From positions 1 through 12,439 of the forward strand of contig JAGCWG010000018.1 of assembly GCA_017961965.1 (NCBI GenBank): 12,439 nt of DNA, given 5' to 3'. Shown here one piece after another: positions 1 to 9,100 of this stretch. The notes beneath the pieces are model-generated. The model was not told the DNA's origin. It saw nothing but the letters and a program-made list of their open reading frames with translations, and did no database searches. A program made the translations under genes and the position numbers. The DNA is from Bacteroidaceae bacterium. GTDB taxonomy: Bacteria > Bacteroidota > Bacteroidia > Bacteroidales > Bacteroidaceae. Numbering within the stretch: the stretch's first letter is position 1; every line of letters starts with the position of its first letter.

Positions 1-2912
1 AGGTAAACGATATCAAGTTCGTTAATCTGACCATCGTGGTTGATATCCTCATAGATGACATCTCCACCCTTGAACTCATAGTTTTTACCATTAAGTCCGT
101 AGTTGAAGTACATGTGGAGTGGATTACCCTTTGCGTCATAAAGGATATTTCCTTCTGCATCACGTGCTACTGGCACAGTTGCATTCTCACCACGAAGTTC
201 TGCTGCGTATGCAGTGTTCTCTCCGTATGTGTTGTATGATGTAGTGGTATAACCGCTGTGGTCATAGTCGTAAGCATATACACCTACATATTTGAAACCA
301 TAGATAGAACCTACCGCGTTGCCTATCTGGATACGCTGAAGGTAATTACCATTGGCTTTGCTGTAGTCAAAGTTACCGTTCATACTTGCGAGTACGCTGG
401 CATCCATGTCTGTGATAGTGTTTACGTTCTGTGCAATGTTGAAGTTCAAAGACATTGAGAAGTCTCCAATCTTGGCAAATTTTCCAGTATTGATGTAAAG
501 TTCCCAACCACGGTTGCGGAGACCTCCGACATTGGCCCATGAAAGCTTGTTGAAACCTGTTGAACCAGGAATGCTTACACCAGACATGAGAAGGTCGGTT
601 GTCTGCTTGTTGTAATACTCGAATACAACCTGGATAAGATCATCAAAGAAGTGGATGTTAGAACCTAAGTTCCATGACTGCATAGTCTCCCACTTAAGGT
701 CTGTAAGACGAAGGTTGTTAGGAGCAATGGCAGTGTTAGTGTAGATGCCCTTTCCGTATGTACCTTTATTTTCATAAGTATTATACATAAGGTATTCCTG
801 ACCCGGTTCCTTACCTACCTTACCCCAAGATGGACGGAATGAGAGCATTGAGATGACATGACCTACATGAAGTTTCTCGAAGAATGGTTCCTGATTGATG
901 TTCCAACGTGCAGAGATACCTGGGAATGTACCCCACTTACGACCTGCACCGAACTTTGTAGAACCATCACGTCTTACAGTGGCGTCGAATGAGTAACGTC
1001 CGTCGAAGAATGCAATATGCGCACTTCCGAGATAAGACATACGGTGAGCCTTACCAGTACTTGTGTCTGTACCTTTTACGAATGCCTCAGCAATTGGAGA
1101 TTCAAGACCAGTAGGAAGACCAGACTGTGAACTGCTCTGACGTGAACTATTCTCAGACCAAATTTCAAACTGTCCGAGGAAATTCATAGAAATGTTCTCG
1201 TTGTTGAACTTTGGTATGAAATTAATCTTCTCACGGTTTGTGATACTGATACTTGAGAAATCCGAGTTAGATGTCTTGTTTACATCATCAGCCCAAGAAT
1301 CTGTTGTAAGATTCTTTGAATAGTATGTATTAACAGCCTCATTGAAGATATCCATATAAATCTCAGCGTTGAGGTCGAGTACGTGTCCTTCGTCTGGACT
1401 CTTGCCAAGAAGTTTGTAACGGAGATTGAACTGAGGAGAAATACGATATGTTGACTGATTGTTGTATGCAAGATTAGCAATGGCAACAGGGTTACCAAGC
1501 TTCTTCATATCATCAAGACGATTTGAGCTATAGTTAGTGTCTCCTCCTGCATCCTTTGTTGGATTTGTTGGAAGCATCTTATAATAGTCTCCTGTGAGAT
1601 TGCCATATTGGTCATATTCATAGATACTCATATTAGGCATAGCATCGTATGCCTTGCCAAGTATAGATGATACTGATCCACCATCCCAGTTACGGTGGTT
1701 ATCTGTGTATGTGAACGCAATGTTTGTCTGGAACAAGATACGGTCAGACACAGCATAATCGAGAACAAGTCGGTTAGTAAGCTGATTGAGAGACTGCTTG
1801 ATGATTGTACCTGTCTGATGTGAATAACCACCAGAGATACGGAACTTAGCCTTCTCACCACCACCAGTAAGAGTTACATAATACTCGTTCTTTGCACCAA
1901 ACTGACTGACAGCATCAACCCAATCAGTGTTCTTGTTGAAGTTGTAGTACTGAACAGGGTTTGACTGATCGTAGTTAAGCTCGACCATGTCAGATGTTGC
2001 TGCACTCTGCTTAGGATTGAAGTAAGCCTCCTTGAGCATCATTGTGTAGCCGTCACCTGTGAGCATGTTAAGACCAGAAGGCATCCATGAACCTGAGAAC
2101 TTATAAGAGAAGTTGAGTTTTGTTGGACCTGCCACACCACGACGTGTTGTGATTTCGAGTACACCATTTGCACCCTTAGAACCCCAAATAGCAGTAGCGG
2201 CAGCATCCTTCAACACCTTGATATCCTTGATATCCTCTGTGTTTACAGAGAGAAGGGTAGCAAACTGTTCCTCATTATCAAGGTCTTCAAAGTTGATGTT
2301 TGCTGCACCGTCAGGAATATCGAAGATGTTACCATCGACAACGATAAGTGGTTCTGCAGAACCGTTGATTGTGCTGACGCCACGCATACGCATAGATGTA
2401 CCAGCACCAAGGTTACCAGAGTTGGCAACGATGTCAAGACCAGCAATCTTACCCTGAAGTGCTTCGTCGGCACTTGCGAAGGAAAGACCTTCGACATCAT
2501 CCATATCCATTGTCTGTGTTGCAACGGAAACCTCCTTGAGAGGAATAGCCATACCATTGCTGCGAGCCATTGGCTTTGCCTTGACAACAACCTCCTTGAG
2601 TGTTATCTCATGAAGCTTGATGTTGAACTTGTTTTTTGTTGTACCAATAACTTCCTCGTACTTCTGATAGCCTGCAAAGCTGACGCTAATCTTGTCCTTT
2701 GGGTTTACAACTACGAGAGAGAAGTTACCATTCATATCTGTTACTGTTGCAGCAACGATACGGTTGTTTGCGTCACGTTCAACGACGTTAGCCATCATGA
2801 TACCGCCTAAGTCATCATAGACGCTACCTGTGATGCGTCGCTTCTGTGCGAATGCTGAACTTACAAAGAAGAACAGCACTAATGTAGTTATTATGAATTT
2901 AACTTTGTTCAT
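1..2912 (-). CDS. SusC/RagA-family TonB-dependent outer membrane transporter (3' end cut by window)
   Basis: This gene encodes an outer-membrane beta-barrel of the SusC/RagA family, which imports glycans or peptides with a SusD-type lipoprotein lid, powered by TonB-ExbBD. The frame is open from the ATG at 2912 to the left edge (970 codons). A signal peptide (residues 1-22, cleavage after SSAFA) is followed by a CarboxypepD_reg-like beta domain (about 25-105; RRITGSVYDD, GYQKYEEVIG). The TonB plug comes next (about 122-258), with SMRMRGVSTING, PLIVVDG (188-194) and DIKDIKVLKDAAATAIWGSK (227-246). Barrel strands follow. The last visible part, near EDINHDGQINELDIVY, is the aspartate-rich segment usual before the final strands, so perhaps 100-200 residues are missing. 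No STN domain is present, so sigma/anti-sigma signalling through the receptor is not expected. The start lies 11 bp after the FAS1 gene's stop with no Shine-Dalgarno sequence, implying one operon. Family assignment is firm; the substrate is unknown. Confidence 0.95.
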   Translation of the reverse strand, partial: MNKVKFIITTLVLFFFVSSAFAQKRRITGSVYDDLGGIMMANVVERDANNRIVAATVTDMNGNFSLVVVNPKDKISVSFAGYQKYEEVIGTTKNKFNIKLHEITLKEVVVKAKPMARSNGMAIPLKEVSVATQTMDMDDVEGLSFASADEALQGKIAGLDIVANSGNLGAGTSMRMRGVSTINGSAEPLIVVDGNIFDIPDGAANINFEDLDNEEQFATLLSVNTEDIKDIKVLKDAAATAIWGSKGANGVLEITTRRGVAGPTKLNFSYKFSGSWMPSGLNMLTGDGYTMMLKEAYFNPKQSAATSDMVELNYDQSNPVQYYNFNKNTDWVDAVSQFGAKNEYYVTLTGGGEKAKFRISGGYSHQTGTIIKQSLNQLTNRLVLDYAVSDRILFQTNIAFTYTDNHRNWDGGSVSSILGKAYDAMPNMSIYEYDQYGNLTGDYYKMLPTNPTKDAGGDTNYSSNRLDDMKKLGNPVAIANLAYNNQSTYRISPQFNLRYKLLGKSPDEGHVLDLNAEIYMDIFNEAVNTYYSKNLTTDSWADDVNKTSNSDFSSISITNREKINFIPKFNNENISMNFLGQFEIWSENSSRQSSSQSGLPTGLESPIAEAFVKGTDTSTGKAHRMSYLGSAHIAFFDGRYSFDATVRRDGSTKFGAGRKWGTFPGISARWNINQEPFFEKLHVGHVISMLSFRPSWGKVGKEPGQEYLMYNTYENKGTYGKGIYTNTAIAPNNLRLTDLKWETMQSWNLGSNIHFFDDLIQVVFEYYNKQTTDLLMSGVSIPGSTGFNKLSWANVGGLRNRGWELYINTGKFAKIGDFSMSLNFNIAQNVNTITDMDASVLASMNGNFDYSKANGNYLQRIQIGNAVGSIYGFKYVGVYAYDYDHSGYTTTSYNTYGENTAYAAELRGENATVPVARDAEGNILYDAKGNPLHMYFNYGLNGKNYEFKGGDVIYEDINHDGQINELDIVY

Positions 2913-2923
2913 ACTCTGTAAGT

Positions 2924-5914
2924 TTATTTCGTTAATCTGTATTTGCTGAGATACTTACGTGCTCTTGCTGTTGTGCTCCAATCAGAGTCGTAACGACCAT
3001 TTGTGAGTGTCTTGTAGTCAAGTACATGGTCGATACCATGAATTACAGCAGATGAAGATGATGTAATACTTGCGCCTTTTGCTGTAATGTAATCACGTGC
3101 AATGAGGTTCTTGTCATTTGTCGTGTGACTTACATGACCATTGGCATCCTTGATTGAGAGTTTTGCATTAGCGAGACTTGTTGCACCTTCGGATGAAACG
3201 GAAACTTTACTATATACTCCGCTTGTGTTGAGTGTTGCTGTCTCAAATACGCTTGAATTCATTTTTGGAAGGTCGGCAAATACACTGTTGTCCTGGAAAT
3301 GATTTCTTACGAAGTTGATAATAGCGGTTGACATAGCTAATACCTTTTCATTTCTTGCTGCTGTAAGTTTTTCAATTTGCTCAGCAGTTCTTGGCTCACC
3401 ATTTCCATCTAATTCGTAATCTTCCAGTGCAAGTGCTTCAACTTCTTCCCATGTTGGAAGTCCTTTTGCAAAGGCTTCGTCCATTGCTTCGTTTGTAGGA
3501 CCGTAAACAGTGTAGTTGTAGTTGTTGAAGAAACGCACGTTTGTGGCAGATGAAGCTACGCTACCATCTGCATTGTAACATGGGATACCACCTCTGTTGG
3601 AGAAAATTGTAAATTTATCGCGGCTTGCAGTGTCATCTATTCCGCATGAATCCAAAGCAACAGAACTTGGTTGGCAAAGATCAAAGAACTTGCTGAAATT
3701 CTTATTGCTGTTGAGAATAGAATATACGGATTCAATAGCAGGCTGTATAGGCTCATCAATCATGTATGCAAAACCATTACCATAACCGTTTGATTGTGCA
3801 GACTTGTCATCAAAACCAATGACAGAACAGTAGTCTAAGTTACTGTTTGATACAGGCTCAATCTGACCGATGCCATTGAGCAACCAACCGCCCTTGATAG
3901 TCATACCATTCTTACGTCTATCAGCCTTATCTACATAGATTGCAGCACCATTCTTCGTGAGATAATAGTGCTTATTACATTCCATACCTGTTTCCGTCTC
4001 GTTAATACCTGTTGTAGCGGTGTTGTCTTCATGTATGACAGTATGTGTCTCAAGCATATCCTTGAGACGGTTGCCTATGACAGCATCGCTAACAGTAGAT
4101 GAAGTAAGTTTGTCGCCAAGAACGCATGTCTTTGTAGCGAGGTCATAGTTACATTCGTATGTTGTTGCTTCTGGTTTATTCTTGTCTTTCCACTCAAATT
4201 TGTATGCTCTACCTACGAGAGTGCTGCCCTTTATTTCTGGTGAATAGAAAGACATAGGGTCTATGTATGTGAAATCCTTGTCTTGTGGCACGAAGAAACT
4301 GAAGCGGGAGCTCATAGCAAGAAGATATGCATAATAGTTAGTTGGTATTCCTGCCAGTTCTTTTGCCTGAACTGCCCAGTTGAAAATCTTCTTGTCCTGC
4401 TCAACGTATGCAGGTGCACTGACAGCTGCATATTCTGCAGGGGTAGTAACCTCGTTCATGACATAGATTATACCGTTATTTGCAATTAAGACTTCCTGTA
4501 TGTTTTTACGGTGATAATCATCATTGTTGTCGAACATTGGGTCCTGAGCAGAGTTCTTGATTGTCTCGAACTTACTTGGTACGGACGAAACAAATGAATC
4601 CTTCATAAGGTTACTTACCAATGCGCGGATTACGCTGCGTGGAATACAGTCAAGTGCACGGAAAACCTTTTCCAAGTCTTCCGTATCAGGTGTAATGTCA
4701 TTGATAAGATCGCCGGCGTATGCTTTCACGAGGAAGTTACCTCCTGCTCCAGGAGCAAAGAAATATTCCATAAGCTTCTTGTCGTTTGGACAGAAGATTA
4801 CACCCATATCCTGAGATGCGGTTGTCTGTGTATTTGCTGCGTATTGATTCCATCCTGGATCAAAAGGAAGAGGTCTGTTTGAATTATCATCGAAGATCGC
4901 ATTACCTCTTGGATTGTTTGTTGGGTCTGTTCCAGCATCAGATAATAACATCACGTTTCCTTGAGAACGGAGAGCGAAATAACTCTTCTCAAAAACTGAA
5001 TCCACCTGATTACCATAAATGAGACGTGCCCTGGCAGTCAGTAATTCATTATAAAATGGTGCAGAGAAACGATCCATCATGTGTGAGAAAATCTTCGTAT
5101 TCTTATTTGTACGAAGTACCTCTGCCATATTTTGTGGTGCGATATTTACTTTGTCAAGAACATTGATGTATCCGTTCTGACAAGTAATATCCTGCTTTAT
5201 AACCTTGTTGTTAAAAATAAAGACATCGTTATTATCACGCTTAATACCTGTGATAATCTCAAAATCTTTGTCTGTAATCTGCTTGTTTGCAAGCTGAGTG
5301 TTGATAAAGTGTACCATCATGGATGGTGTTCCGTCAAGTGCAAGGTAGATTCCCTTTTCACGGAAACGTGCCCAATAGTCCTTTTCATTCACATCGTTGC
5401 TATAGTTGACAGGAAGATCGTTTCCGAAAAGATGAGGAATTGTATCTGTTACGTCGAAAGCTGTTTCGCGACGCATACACTCACCTCGTTTAGGAACATC
5501 GTTGTCACCATCGCCAGCAGGTGTGCTTGACATCATTTCGAGAAGGTAGGCGTTGTTAATCATTGAACCGTTAAGCAGGATCCTTTTCTGGCTTGCAGTT
5601 AACTGGTCGTAACTTGTTACGCCCCATGGATTGTTTGAATAGAAAGATTTAAACGCATCGTCGTTTGCCACGAAAAGCGTTTTTGAACCTGTGCGCGCCA
5701 AAACTTCCTTGTACTCAAGGTCATTGATGAGCTTCACGAAGTTTGTGTAGTTACCATCCTCTTCCAAGTACTCGTATATGCTTGAACCGAGCCATGAAGG
5801 CGTAGTGTCATCAAGCGTATAGTCGTCCTTACAAGAGTAAGTGACGCCGCAGATTGCAGTAAGGAAAAATGCCTTTGCGGCAAGATTCCCTAATTTACAA
5901 AAGCGTTTGTTCAT
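2924..5914 (-). CDS. Multi-FAS1 (fasciclin) domain surface lipoprotein, 996 aa
   Basis: This is a large lipoprotein predicted to be anchored in the outer membrane and exposed at the surface. Residues 1-27 form a signal peptide ending VTYS before lipid-modified C28. The following KDD matches the lipoprotein export signal reported for surface lipoproteins of Bacteroidetes. I see about four FAS1-like repeats: about 44-258 (SIYEYLEEDG, TLFVANDDAF, VLDKVNIAP), 262-495 (VLRTNKNTKIFSHMMDRF, IIYVMNEVTTP), 506-680 (FNWAVQAKELAG, FSFFVPQDKDF, GAAIYVDKAD) and 724-968 (ESVYSILNSNKNFSKFFDL, YTVYGPTNEAMDEAF, VIHGIDHVLDY). The repeats are divergent and carry long insertions, so domains 2 and 3 are less certain. 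FAS1 domains generally act in adhesion or ligand binding; no catalytic motif is visible. The gene is first in an operon with the SusC gene, which suggests a receptor accessory or glycan-binding role (inference). The start is supported by the signal peptide and by the promoter about 110 bp upstream. Confidence 0.87.
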   Translation of the reverse strand: MNKRFCKLGNLAAKAFFLTAICGVTYSCKDDYTLDDTTPSWLGSSIYEYLEEDGNYTNFVKLINDLEYKEVLARTGSKTLFVANDDAFKSFYSNNPWGVTSYDQLTASQKRILLNGSMINNAYLLEMMSSTPAGDGDNDVPKRGECMRRETAFDVTDTIPHLFGNDLPVNYSNDVNEKDYWARFREKGIYLALDGTPSMMVHFINTQLANKQITDKDFEIITGIKRDNNDVFIFNNKVIKQDITCQNGYINVLDKVNIAPQNMAEVLRTNKNTKIFSHMMDRFSAPFYNELLTARARLIYGNQVDSVFEKSYFALRSQGNVMLLSDAGTDPTNNPRGNAIFDDNSNRPLPFDPGWNQYAANTQTTASQDMGVIFCPNDKKLMEYFFAPGAGGNFLVKAYAGDLINDITPDTEDLEKVFRALDCIPRSVIRALVSNLMKDSFVSSVPSKFETIKNSAQDPMFDNNDDYHRKNIQEVLIANNGIIYVMNEVTTPAEYAAVSAPAYVEQDKKIFNWAVQAKELAGIPTNYYAYLLAMSSRFSFFVPQDKDFTYIDPMSFYSPEIKGSTLVGRAYKFEWKDKNKPEATTYECNYDLATKTCVLGDKLTSSTVSDAVIGNRLKDMLETHTVIHEDNTATTGINETETGMECNKHYYLTKNGAAIYVDKADRRKNGMTIKGGWLLNGIGQIEPVSNSNLDYCSVIGFDDKSAQSNGYGNGFAYMIDEPIQPAIESVYSILNSNKNFSKFFDLCQPSSVALDSCGIDDTASRDKFTIFSNRGGIPCYNADGSVASSATNVRFFNNYNYTVYGPTNEAMDEAFAKGLPTWEEVEALALEDYELDGNGEPRTAEQIEKLTAARNEKVLAMSTAIINFVRNHFQDNSVFADLPKMNSSVFETATLNTSGVYSKVSVSSEGATSLANAKLSIKDANGHVSHTTNDKNLIARDYITAKGASITSSSSAVIHGIDHVLDYKTLTNGRYDSDWSTTARARKYLSKYRLTK

Positions 5915-6023
5915 ATAGTTTAGTTAGTGTAATTAATACTACTTTTTTCTCTATGGTAATTGTCCTTAAAGTAGGCCGTGTTGGATGTTAGAGCCATTAA
6001 TGAAAGAACGATTATAATCCGTG

Positions 6024-6031
6024 CAAATATA
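6024..6031 (-). promoter_or_regulatory. Putative Bacteroidetes -7 promoter element (TATATTTG) for the FAS1-SusC operon
   Basis: Read on the minus strand, 6031-6024 is TATATTTG, an exact match to the Bacteroidetes sigma-ABfr -7 consensus TAnnTTTG, followed by CACGG. It begins two bases after the terminator's T tract and lies about 110 bp upstream of the FAS1 start codon. I found no other exact match on the minus strand in 5915-6177. The expected -33 element falls inside the terminator palindrome, where only TTTTC-like sequence at slightly short spacing is seen, so the upstream half is weak. The predicted start is near 6016-6018, leaving a leader of about 100 nt. Confidence 0.55.
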
Positions 6032-6033
6032 CA

Positions 6034-6073
6034 AAAAAAGGCGGAAATGAAAATTTTCATTTCCGCCTTTTTT
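6034..6073 (-). terminator. Perfect 40-bp palindromic intrinsic terminator of the hydrolase operon
   Basis: Positions 6034-6073 form a perfect inverted repeat centred between 6053 and 6054. The core arm is GGCGGAAATGAAAA paired with its exact complement, flanked by an A tract on one side and a T tract on the other. On the minus strand the RNA folds into a GC-based stem followed by seven or more U residues (T run 6039-6033), a standard intrinsic terminator about 105 bp after the hydrolase stop codon. Because it is symmetric it could also stop transcription arriving on the plus strand. It separates the hydrolase operon from the FAS1-SusC operon. Confidence 0.87.
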
Positions 6074-6143
6074 AAAGCGAATGTAACAATTTGTTAAAAA
6101 ATTGTATTATTTGCACGATTCTGCACCTATATAGTGGTGATAT

Positions 6144-6168
6144 GTTACAATTTTATTGAAATTGTAAC
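6144..6168 (-). repeat. Small hairpin-forming inverted repeat just after the hydrolase stop codon
   Basis: Positions 6144-6153 (GTTACAATTT) and 6159-6168 (AAATTGTAAC) are perfect complements around a 5-nt loop, starting 9 bp after the stop codon at 6180-6178. No U tract follows, so it is not a terminator by itself. It could protect the 3' end of the mRNA or be a protein-binding palindrome. A related sequence, TAACAATTTGTTA, is itself an inverted repeat at 6084-6096. The match is visible in the sequence; any function is inference. Confidence 0.45.
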
Positions 6169-6177
6169 GCGGTGCAA

Positions 6178-9100
6178 TTACTTTGTTACTTTCTTAATAG
6201 TTCCACCATTGCTCTTTAAGATGTACACTTTTTTTGACATAAGATAATTTTGCTTCTTTCCGTCGAGACTATAGTGTTCAGCAGAAGAGTTGTTCCTGTT
6301 TACACTATTGATGCCATTTGCTTGGTTGTACCTGTTCCTGATGCTCTCAGGTATATTTGCGGTAATGGCTTCGGTGGTTGTCTCGTCTCCTTTGAGCGTT
6401 ATGATACGCAGACGGAGAGTGATGCTTTCCTTTGTGAAAAGTTCTGTGTTGCAATCGTCAAGTGCTATGTTCTCGATTCTGAGCTTGGTACTCTCAAACC
6501 TGCTACGCTTGCCTGAGTTGTCGTGGAGTGTGTTCCACTTACCGTTTGCGTCCTTGTATTCGATTATCTCCTTTGCCGTGAAATCACCATTTTTGTTGGT
6601 GATGGACGTTACGAGTGTAGATGTGCTTTCGGAGAAGGTTGCTTGGAACTTGTTTTCCTTGTTTATGCCTGGGAACCATCCGACAGGTGTTTTCTGCATC
6701 TTCTCGTTGTAGGCATGAGTAGGGTGAGTGTCACGATAGACTTCGCCACATGGTGTTACCCACCAACTGTTCTTGTCGCTGTCCCATGAGATTGCAGCAC
6801 GATAGTATGAATCCCAGTTGTAGAGTGAATATCTTTCGATAAAGTTAGCATTGTCAAGAACGGAGAGAATGTATTTGATGGCATTCTTCTGTTTTGCGAG
6901 TTTGTCTGAGTAGCTTGATGGCCATCCTTCTGTTGTCCATGATGCTCCATTGTTCCACTCTGTCAACCATATTGGGCGCCCCGTGTCCTTGTATATTTGT
7001 TCAAGTTGCCACCACCAGCTGTCAGAGTTGGCAGCTTCGTTTGTTCCCCAATAGGCATGGAAGGTTACGAAGTCGCAACGGTATGCCATGTCGTCACAAT
7101 GCTTGATGAATTGCTTTACCCATGAAGCATCCGTAGGACAAGGTGAGCCAATGCGAAGTCCGCATGCCATGAACTCTGGTTGGTGAGTGCATGCTTTCCA
7201 AGGGTCAATGGTCGTACCACAGTCGTCAGAATGTTGTTCAGAGTGATCAGGCTCATTGTAGCCAAGTACGGCTGTGGCATCATCTCTGTCTATGTTTGAC
7301 CATGAAGGCCAATAGATATGATTCTTGTGTGGTACATACTCCATGTCGGTAGTAGAGGAACGGTCGGCGCTCCATGTGTAGAACCATGTGCAGCCAAGTT
7401 CCTTGCCTTCTGCTTCTATGGCAGAACTGCCTTCTGTTGAGCACCATCCCTTTTTGCTTACCCAGTTCCACTTTCGTATGTATGCTCTTGATATACGTCC
7501 TTTAAGGAGGTCAGGAACGACATCAATGTACTTGTCGCCATGGTCGGCTACGTAGATGCGGCTATATCCAGAACCATCCTTGACAGTAGAAAGGCATACC
7601 ATGTATCCTTGCTTGAGAATGAAGGAACTAATCTCGTTGTCTGCTGTGCCGAGATTGTCGTTCTTGCCAAGCTTTAACTGATATTCGGTACCACTATATA
7701 ATTCGCCTGAATATGCGTACATGGCAATGTCGTTCTTTGTGAAAGGATAGACAACAGCGCCGTGGAGATAGATGGCGACACGGCAGTTTGTACCGTCAAT
7801 AGCAGTCTTGCCATCGATACGTATCTGTTTGAGATATTTGCTCTTTACGTCTGATGGGCGTATGTTGTCAAAGATAAGATATGCGCCATCTCCTGTGAGT
7901 GACACCGTGCCATTGCCAAGTGCATTCGTTGTGGCAAGTATATGCATGTTTGTTTTCTCGCCTACTATGAGCGAAGGAGATTGACTACCGCCTTTCATAT
8001 AGATGGCGTATGCGGAGCTTTTGCCATAAGTGTCAGGTACTGGTTCTCCGTTATCATCGCATGGAGTGTAGGTCATCTGGCAGTCGTTGATAAGTTCCTC
8101 ACCAACGATGGATATCTCTGCTGATTGTCCTGCGGAAGTGACAACCGGCACGGTTGTCTGTGGCGCAGTGCCGAGTGTGTTGCCATTCATGGTAACAGAA
8201 ACCTGCTTGCCATCAAAGAGAAGGGATAGTTTTTCGTAGTTGCCATCTGTATTGATGGTTGTTTCGCCAATCCTGATGCTCTTGGAACTTACATAAACCA
8301 ATGCGCCAGTCTTGCTTGCGGAACGGATTACAAGTTCAACTTCCTGTTCTCCGACTTTGAGGGCATTGAGTGAAACCATGAACTTGTCGTATGTGCCCAA
8401 ACTGCTACCAGATATTATAATCTTGTACTTACCTTCCTGTGCGTTGGTAATGGCAGAGAGTAGGGCGTTGGTTGCAGTTAGCATTATCTCTGTATCTGCA
8501 AGTGATGCTGTTTCCTTAGCACTACGAGCGTTGTAGAGTGCAACAGCCAGCTCGTCAGGTTTGTTGTAGTATGGATTATCGTAGATAGCCTCGCCTCTTG
8601 CGATTGCTTCATCAAGTTTGTCTGTGTACAGTTTCAGGCGACTGTCTTCAAACGGATGGGTAGCATCTACAATCTGCCATGCAGAGATGTCACCAAGCGC
8701 CTTGTCATAATAGACGGAGATGTAATCCTTTGAATCAGCTCCCTTGTCGATGCCAAGGTAACACTTGTTTTCTCCGTTTATTGCGACACCGCGATTTGAC
8801 TTGACATATCCGTCAATACCTTCCTGCAAGAGCCACTCGTAGGAGTTGTATGCCTTGTTGAGGCTTCCTGCAAACCAGCAGTTCCATGTGTCTCCTTCCT
8901 TATTACTTGCCTGTAGGTACTTGTTAGTTGCCTTGTGGCGCAACCAATACCAACCGCTATGTAGAGTGGAGGCTTCTGCTACCCACACATAGTTTTGCAT
9001 ATCCGTTCCTGCCTTTGAGAGGGCAGGCGAATTGTTCTCTGCGTTTCCTCCAAGACATCTACCGTAATGGACGTTGTAAAGAAAGTATTCTCCACCATCG

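Noticed and set aside
2113..2457. Plus-strand open frame of 114 codons
   Set aside because: It is a shadow of the conserved SusC plug domain, which is clearly encoded on the minus strand at the same place.
5915..6016. Riboswitch in the FAS1-SusC leader
   Set aside because: The leader of about 100 nt shows no recognisable aptamer core and no terminator/antiterminator pair downstream of the predicted start.
6021..6116. GTGCAAAT at 6021 and ATTTGCAC at 6109 as an operator pair or mobile-element ends
   Set aside because: The 8-bp inverted match is not symmetric about the terminator palindrome, encloses no gene and has no target-site duplication. One copy is explained by the promoter element.
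6290..6712. Plus-strand open frame of 140 codons with hydrophobic stretches
   Set aside because: It is antisense to the C-terminal part of the second hydrolase and overlaps other equally meaningless frames. The hydrophobicity comes from complementing polar codons.
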